Shown in pieces: positions 59,840 through 64,000 of a stretch of DNA of 64,000 bases (the stretch's first letter is position 1; every line of letters begins with the position of its first letter). The stretch is from Faecalicatena faecalis (GTDB lineage Bacteria; Bacillota; Clostridia; Lachnospirales; Lachnospiraceae): assembly GCF_012524165.2 (NCBI RefSeq), contig NZ_JABACJ020000029.1, forward strand, positions 55,639 to 119,638, given 5' to 3'. The position numbers were made by a program, and so were the translations under genes. Under the pieces are notes generated by a model. That model had not been told where the DNA came from and did not search any database. It saw only the letters and a program-made list of their open reading frames with translations.

Positions 59840-60015
59840 GGCGGCTACCTCCTTTTAGCCGCCGCTTTTAACAGTGATACCGCGTCATTTCATTAGAAGA
59901 TAAAAAGAAACGGCGGCTTTGGTTTTTCAAAGCTGCTGCGGAAATCAAAGAACGACAAGCAACAGTTCTGATTTTGCTCCAATATGGTTATTGGGGGCAC
60001 AAATTAAATCAAAAA

Positions 60016-60059
60016 AGAGCCGATAACAGCAGTATTTCAAACTGCATATTATCGGCTCT
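60016..60059 (-). terminator. Terminator of the KTR/Cfr-type operon
   Basis: AGAGCCGATAA (60016-60026) pairs with TTATCGGCTCT (60049-60059) through inner CAGT/ACTG. On the - strand it is followed by TTTTTTGATTT. It lies 30 bp beyond the methyltransferase stop. The adjacent 59840-60015 region has no gene that I can see. Confidence 0.85.
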
Positions 60060-60089
60060 GCGTCTGTGCGTCTGGCTCTTTTAATTAAA

Positions 60090-61079
60090 TTATTTTTGTT
60101 GTTTTTTGGCTTTATTATATGTATTAGCTAACTGTCCACAAGCTGCTTTAATCTCTCTACCATGAGAAACTCTCATGGTAACTTCAAGTCCTGTTTGCTC
60201 TAATTGATGTTTGAACGCAACCATTTCTTGTTTTTGTGGTGCTCTAATTTTTGAATTACTCGTCGGGTTGTATTGCAGCACGTTAATCATAACATTTTTG
60301 CCCTTAAACCATTTTGCAAGTTGCCTTATATCTGAGGAACGGTCATTTATACCTGGTAAAAGCAAATACGCAAATACCACTTTTCGATTATGCCTTTGTG
60401 AATAGGACAATGCTTGCTTAACAACATCTTCAATAGCGTACATGTGCATATGAGGAATGATGCAGTTTCTCGCAGCCTGTGTTGCTGCATGTAAAGATAT
60501 TGTCAACTGAATTTTTAGATGTTCTTCGCGCAATTTTTTTAATTGATTAACTGGACCAACTGTTGATACGGTAATGCCGTCGGTTGGAAAGTTAAGTCCA
60601 TTTCTATCTCGAAGAATATGGATTGCTGCAATCAAGTTGTCGTAATTGAATAAAGGTTCTCCCATTCCCATAAAAACGATACGATTTACTTTTTGACGTA
60701 TCAATATGACCTGTTGCACAATTTCAGATGGTGTTAGATTACGAACGAAACCATTGCGTCCGGACTCACAAAAAATACAGCCAACAGAACAACCAACTTG
60801 CGTACTTACGCAAACAGTCCCACCATCTCGCCGTTTAATAAAAACCGTTTCGATATACCTGTTGTCTTTCAATTCATAAACATACTTTTCAGTATCGCTA
60901 CTTTTATAGACTTTTTTTGTTGATATTGATAGATTTTTTTTGTGAAATGGCTGTTTATACAATTCCGCATATAAGGCTCTTGCTTTATCCTCTCCAATTA
61001 CTTCCGACATTTCTTTGTAAGTAAATCCGTATGGGTCATTCAATATTTCCGTAAGTGTACTTTTAGGTAAGTGTTTCAT
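60090..61079 (-). CDS. Radical-SAM 23S rRNA A2503 methyltransferase (RlmN/Cfr family)
   Basis: RlmN methylates C2 of A2503 in 23S rRNA, and Cfr methylates C8, which blocks phenicols, lincosamides, oxazolidinones, pleuromutilins and streptogramin A. The 329-residue protein has the radical-SAM triad Cys97-x3-Cys101-x2-Cys104 in GCSVGCIFC, GMGEPLFNYDN for SAM binding, and the essential C-terminal Cys314 in REIKAACGQL. The motif after the triad, ESGRNGFVRNLT, differs from both RlmN (usually AST-GGLVRNLT) and Cfr (ATG-IGLKRNLT). Length is nearer Cfr, and it lies on a mobile element behind an attenuator-like leader, which favours a resistance role. The subfamily is not settled. ATG directly follows the stop of the KTR gene. 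Confidence 0.85.
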   Translation of the reverse strand: MKHLPKSTLTEILNDPYGFTYKEMSEVIGEDKARALYAELYKQPFHKKNLSISTKKVYKSSDTEKYVYELKDNRYIETVFIKRRDGGTVCVSTQVGCSVGCIFCESGRNGFVRNLTPSEIVQQVILIRQKVNRIVFMGMGEPLFNYDNLIAAIHILRDRNGLNFPTDGITVSTVGPVNQLKKLREEHLKIQLTISLHAATQAARNCIIPHMHMYAIEDVVKQALSYSQRHNRKVVFAYLLLPGINDRSSDIRQLAKWFKGKNVMINVLQYNPTSNSKIRAPQKQEMVAFKHQLEQTGLEVTMRVSHGREIKAACGQLANTYNKAKKQQK

Positions 61080-61265
61080 TTAATATCCTTCCTTTTGTTT
61101 TTCAGAGTTTTTGATTATGATTTCTAATTTTTCAACATCAATGATATGTGTTAATTTACATTTAGGGCAGAAAAGAGGAAAATTTCTTAATACCGTATTA
61201 TAAAATACTTGAACCCTCGTCTTTCCGTTACAAATTGGACATTTTATCCAATATTTTTCAAGCAT
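61080..61265 (-). CDS. Cysteine-rich KTR domain protein
   Basis: The 61-residue protein (MLEKYWIKCPICNGKTRVQV, then FPLFCPKCKLTH) has two CxxC pairs that form a probable zinc ribbon and the KTR signature. KTR proteins are frequent next to tetracycline and macrolide resistance genes on Tn916-type elements, and their role is not known. It is encoded directly before the Cfr/RlmN-type gene, with TAA then ATG, so the two form one operon. The start (61265) follows AAAAGGAGAAAT. Confidence 0.85.
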   Translation of the reverse strand: MLEKYWIKCPICNGKTRVQVFYNTVLRNFPLFCPKCKLTHIIDVEKLEIIIKNSEKQKEGY

Positions 61266-61293
61266 AATATTTCTCCTTTTGTGCAAAAAAATA

Positions 61294-61552
61294 CAGGTCA
61301 ATTCTCAACATGAGCATTGACCTGCATTTATACATATAACACTACAACAAAATTAAGGCATAGTTTTTATACTATGTCTATACATCGTTAGTTTTGTTGT
61401 ATAGCATACGCAAAATAAGCATGACAAAAAAGCCCATATTGAAAATGGGAAAAATCTTTTTTGATTTCAATGCTTATCGAATACGCATGCTATGTAACAT
61501 AAACATTTCCCCCTTTTAATAATACTATACAAAAAAAGCGGCTAATTGTCAA
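61294..61552 (-). promoter_or_regulatory. Promoter, leader peptide and attenuator of the KTR/Cfr-type operon
   Basis: On the - strand TTGACA (61547-61552) and TATAGT (61524-61529) are spaced 17 bp, a strong promoter. A leader frame of ten codons, MFMLHSMRIR (61474-61506), follows AAAAGGGGG. After it come two terminator-like hairpins: CCCAT/ATGGG with a T-run (61423-61449), and CAGGTCAAT/ATTGACCTG with a long T-run (61285-61324). The leader frame contains GCATGCGTATTCG, which can pair with a downstream TGCGTATGCT segment in place of the first terminator. This is the layout of ribosome-stalling attenuation for resistance genes. Confidence 0.75.
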
Positions 61553-61646
61553 CATATACATATGAATTATTTTGGCTAACTGATTGAATTGTGTAGACAT
61601 ATCCAAGAAGAAAGGGGAACAGTAAAATGTAACAGGGTGAATAACT

Positions 61647-62000
61647 ATGGCAAAAAGACCAGTACCGAAATACGATTTCAAGGCTTTTGGGGCAGCGATA
61701 AAGGCGGCGCGGACAGGGCGCAAGGAGAGCCGCAAGAAAGTGAGCGACGAAATGTTTATCTCGCCGCGCTACCTTGCGAACATTGAGAACAAGGGGCAGC
61801 ACCCAAGTTTACAGATTTTCTTTGAGCTTATGCTCCGCTACAATATATCCGTAGACCAGTTTCTTTTGGAAACGCCGCCAGAGAAGAACACGCAGCGGCG
61901 GCAGCTTGACGCGCTTCTTGACGGTATGAGCGATACAGGCATACGGATTGTGAGCGCAACGGCAAAGGAGATAGCGGAAGTCGAAACAGAGGGCAGATAA
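61647..62000 (+). CDS. XRE-family regulator
   Basis: The 117-residue protein has a Cro/C1 HTH (FGAAIKAARTGRKESRKKVSDEMFISPRYLANIENKG) and a short helical tail. It is of the type that regulates Tn1549-like transfer genes. It starts the rightward gene group of the element. Confidence 0.85.
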   Translation: MAKRPVPKYDFKAFGAAIKAARTGRKESRKKVSDEMFISPRYLANIENKGQHPSLQIFFELMLRYNISVDQFLLETPPEKNTQRRQLDALLDGMSDTGIRIVSATAKEIAEVETEGR

Positions 62001-62261
62001 GAAGTGTCCGTCAGAATTGAATAAGGTTTAGAGAGCGTTGTAATCTTTTTTTGAGGATTGCAGCGTTTTTCTTTTGCGGAAGTTTGGCAAAACCGGGCAT
62101 AGCTCCGTAGTAAGGCATAAGGGATAAAAACATTCGTAGCAAGCATAGGAAGCGGGTACCCACTTCCGTATTTTCCCCTCCCGCGCTGCGGCGCGTCGGT
62201 TGAAAATTGCTTGTTGGGAAGTGTCCCAAACCCTCGGAACGGAAAGGAAAGGAGCGAATAC
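62001..62261 (+). promoter_or_regulatory. Putative oriT region before mobC-relaxase
   Basis: The 261-bp gap before mobC has inverted repeats, including TTGGGA/TCCCAA (62214-62229, loop AGTG) and a GGAAGCGGGTACCCACTTCC palindrome near 62150-62168. The position directly upstream of MobC and the relaxase is where MobP-type oriT sites lie. No gene is seen. Confidence 0.55.
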
Positions 62262-62591
62262 ATGAACGGACGCAAAAGAACGGTGCAAATCAAATTCAGA
62301 GTGACGGAAGCGGAACGGGATTTAATACTGGAAAAAATGAAGCTCGTACCCACCCGGAACATGGCGGCATATCTGCGGAAGATTGCCATTGACGGGTATA
62401 TCATTCAGATAGACCATGCCGATATAAAGGCAATGACCGCAGAGATACAGAAAATCGGTGTCAACGTCAACCAGATAGCACGCCGCGTAAACGCGACGGG
62501 GAACGCATACCAAGAGGACATAGAGGAAATAAAGGGGGTGCTTGCGGAGATATGGCGGTTACAAAGATTAAGCCTATTAAAAGCACTCTAA
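62262..62591 (+). CDS. mobC: MobC-type relaxosome protein
   Basis: The 109-residue protein has the ribbon-helix-helix start (TVQIKFRVTEAERDLILEKM) and the MobC signature INVNQIARRVNATG in the form VNVNQIARRVNATGN. It binds near oriT and helps the relaxase. ATG chosen after AAAGGAG. It overlaps the relaxase start by 40 bp. Confidence 0.88.
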   Translation: MNGRKRTVQIKFRVTEAERDLILEKMKLVPTRNMAAYLRKIAIDGYIIQIDHADIKAMTAEIQKIGVNVNQIARRVNATGNAYQEDIEEIKGVLAEIWRLQRLSLLKAL

Positions 62592-63898
62592 GCAAAGCCC
62601 TTGACTATATCGAAAACCCGGACAAGACGGACGGGAAAATGCTTGTGTCCTCTTTCGGCTGCTCCTATGAAACGGCAGATATTGAATTTGAATATACCTT
62701 GTCCCAAGCACTCCAAAAGGGGAACAATTTAGCCTTTCATCTGATACAGTCCTTTGAGCCGGGGGAAGTCGATTATCAGAAAGCCCATGAAATCGGAAAG
62801 CAGCTTGCCGACGCGGTAACAAAGGGGCAGCATGAATATGTACTCACGACGCACATTGACAAAGGACACGTCCACAATCACATTATTTTCTGCGCCGTAA
62901 ATTTCGTAGACCACCGCAAATATAATTCCAACAAAAGGAGCTATTACGGCATACGGAACATGAGCGACAAGCTGTGTCGGGAAAATGGCTTGTCCGTCGT
63001 CGTTCCCGGCAAGGGCAGCAAGGGAAAGAGCTATGCGGAGTACCAGGCAGAAAAGACGGGTACAAGTTGGAAAGGCAAGCTAAAGATTGCCGTTGACGCG
63101 CTTATCCCCCAAGTTTCCAGTTTTGAGGAATTGTTGCAGCGGTTACAGGCGGCGGGCTATGAGATAAAGCCGGGGAAATATGTGTCATGCCGCGCCCCCG
63201 GACAGGAACGCTTCACCCGTCTTAAAACCCTCGGCGCGGATTATACAGAGGAAGCCATAAGGGAACGGATAGCGGGCAGACGGGCAAAGGCGGCGAAAGC
63301 CCCCAGAGAGCAGCGCGGCGTTTCGCTGCTTATCGACATTGAGAACAGTATCAAGGCGGCGCAGAGTAAGGGCTATGAACAGTGGGCGAAAATCCACAAT
63401 CTGAAACAGGCAGCAAAGACCATGAATTTCTTGACGGAACATAAGATTGAACAGTACGCGGATTTAGTCAGCCGGATTGAAGAAATGGCAGCGGAAAGCG
63501 GACAGGCGGCAGACGCATTGAAGGACGCGGAAAAGCGGCTTGCGGACATGGCGGTGCTTATCAAGAATGTTTCCACCTACCAAAAGACAAAGCCCGTCTA
63601 TGACGCATACCGCAAGGCAAGGAACAGGGAGAAGTACCGCGCCGGACAGGAACAGGCGATTATCCTACATGAAGCCGCCGCAAGGTCGCTGAAAGCGGCG
63701 GGCATTGCAAAGCTCCCGAACCTTGCCGCGCTGCAATCGGAATATGAAGCCCTCCAAGCGCAGAAAGAAGCCCTTTATGCCGACTATGGGAAGCTGAAAA
63801 AGAAAGTCCGGGAATACGATATTATCAAGCAGAACATTGACAGCATTTTACAGGCAGACAGGCAGCCGGAACGGGAAAAGGGAACAGAGCGCGGATAA
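62552..63898 (+). CDS. MobP-type relaxase/mobilization nuclease
   Basis: The relaxase nicks oriT and carries the strand during transfer. The 448-residue protein starts AVTKIKPIKSTLSKALDYIENPDKT; the metal-site histidines lie in THIDKGHVHNHIIFCAVN and the catalytic Tyr is expected in the N-terminal LDYIENP region. After about residue 190 it is mostly coiled coil. It belongs to the relaxase type of Tn1549 and related elements. Confidence 0.9.
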   Translation: MAVTKIKPIKSTLSKALDYIENPDKTDGKMLVSSFGCSYETADIEFEYTLSQALQKGNNLAFHLIQSFEPGEVDYQKAHEIGKQLADAVTKGQHEYVLTTHIDKGHVHNHIIFCAVNFVDHRKYNSNKRSYYGIRNMSDKLCRENGLSVVVPGKGSKGKSYAEYQAEKTGTSWKGKLKIAVDALIPQVSSFEELLQRLQAAGYEIKPGKYVSCRAPGQERFTRLKTLGADYTEEAIRERIAGRRAKAAKAPREQRGVSLLIDIENSIKAAQSKGYEQWAKIHNLKQAAKTMNFLTEHKIEQYADLVSRIEEMAAESGQAADALKDAEKRLADMAVLIKNVSTYQKTKPVYDAYRKARNREKYRAGQEQAIILHEAAARSLKAAGIAKLPNLAALQSEYEALQAQKEALYADYGKLKKKVREYDIIKQNIDSILQADRQPEREKGTERG

Positions 63899-63961
63899 GG
63901 ATAGCAAAATCCCCGCCGCTGTGCTATGATAGGGCTATCAAAAAGCAGAGGAGCGTTGAGC

Positions 63962-64000
63962 ATGGAAAACCAGAAAATGCCGGAATATGAAACCATACGC
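63962..64000 (+). CDS. Start of the next element gene, cut by the window edge
   Basis: An ATG at 63962 after GAGGAG opens a frame MENQKMPEYETIR that runs off the window. In Tn1549-type elements a small protein of unknown function follows the relaxase. Nothing more can be said from 13 codons. Confidence 0.5.
   Translation, partial: MENQKMPEYETIR

Larger units (their letters stand above)
56449..64000. mobile_element. Second integrative element (serine recombinase, Tn4451/Tn1549-like), partial
   Basis: From just right of the terminator to the window edge the gene content is that of a Clostridia conjugative or mobilizable element: large serine recombinase, TnpW, HTH and sigma-like regulators, KTR protein, Cfr/RlmN-family methylase, XRE regulator, MobC and MobP relaxase. 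GC content is visibly higher than in the operon to the left. The left end must lie close to 56449-56461, because the recombinase stop codon is at 56462. The right end is outside the window. Confidence 0.8.

Overview
The window reads as about 64 kb of chromosome from a Gram-positive, endospore-forming gut anaerobe of the Clostridia, most likely a Lachnospiraceae-type organism. The main reasons are strong AGGAGG-type ribosome sites, dipicolinate synthase genes (spore core), carbohydrate modules built as AraC regulator + transporter + glycosidase, a BceRSAB-like sensor/ABC module, and Clostridia-type mobile elements (MobV element, Tn4451/Tn1549-like backbone, TnpV, TnpW). I did not assign a species.

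Layout. 1-1565: the end of a type I-C CRISPR-Cas locus (cas2, leader, 14 intact repeats and three progressively decayed ones). 2083-11350: a soluble hybrid histidine kinase, a complete IS256-type insertion sequence, a MATE pump, a peptide deformylase, an alkyltransferase-like protein, RecQ and a MerR/TipA-like regulator. 11424-17360: an AraC regulator divergent from an APC permease and a LacZ beta-galactosidase. 17361-24083: a second MATE pump and a two-component system next to an ABC/FtsX exporter. 24103-28796: AraC regulator, GPH symporter and GH31 alpha-xylosidase. 28931-36115: DUF1275 protein, Rpn-like nuclease, asparagine synthetase, dipicolinate synthase subunits B and A, and a GMP synthase whose glutaminase half is degenerate.

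36102-44844 is a complete 8.7 kb integrative mobilizable element inserted in the last codons of guaA. It has 13-bp att repeats at both ends, paired arm-type sites, an XRE repressor with an operator array, Xis, Int, MobC, a RepA-like ATPase, a MobV relaxase, TnpV and two resistance genes (ABC-F and Lnu). Beyond it, 44924-47601 is a graveyard of a Mu-type transposase fragment and an IS30-type element whose transposase has one amber codon. 47656-56453 is an AT-rich operon with its own promoter and terminator: a small XRE regulator, a large unrecognised protein interrupted by one in-frame TAA, a PAPS-reductase/ferredoxin fusion protein and a 1199-residue P-loop ATPase. I regard this as the best candidate for an undescribed defence or DNA-modification system.

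56449 to the right edge is the start of a second, higher-GC element: a large serine recombinase, TnpW, HTH and sigma-like regulators, a cysteine-rich KTR protein plus RlmN/Cfr-family 23S rRNA methyltransferase behind an attenuator-like leader, an XRE regulator, MobC and a MobP-type relaxase. It continues past position 64000. Ribosome-targeting drug resistance (ABC-F, Lnu, Cfr-like) is therefore concentrated on two separate mobile elements about 16 kb apart.
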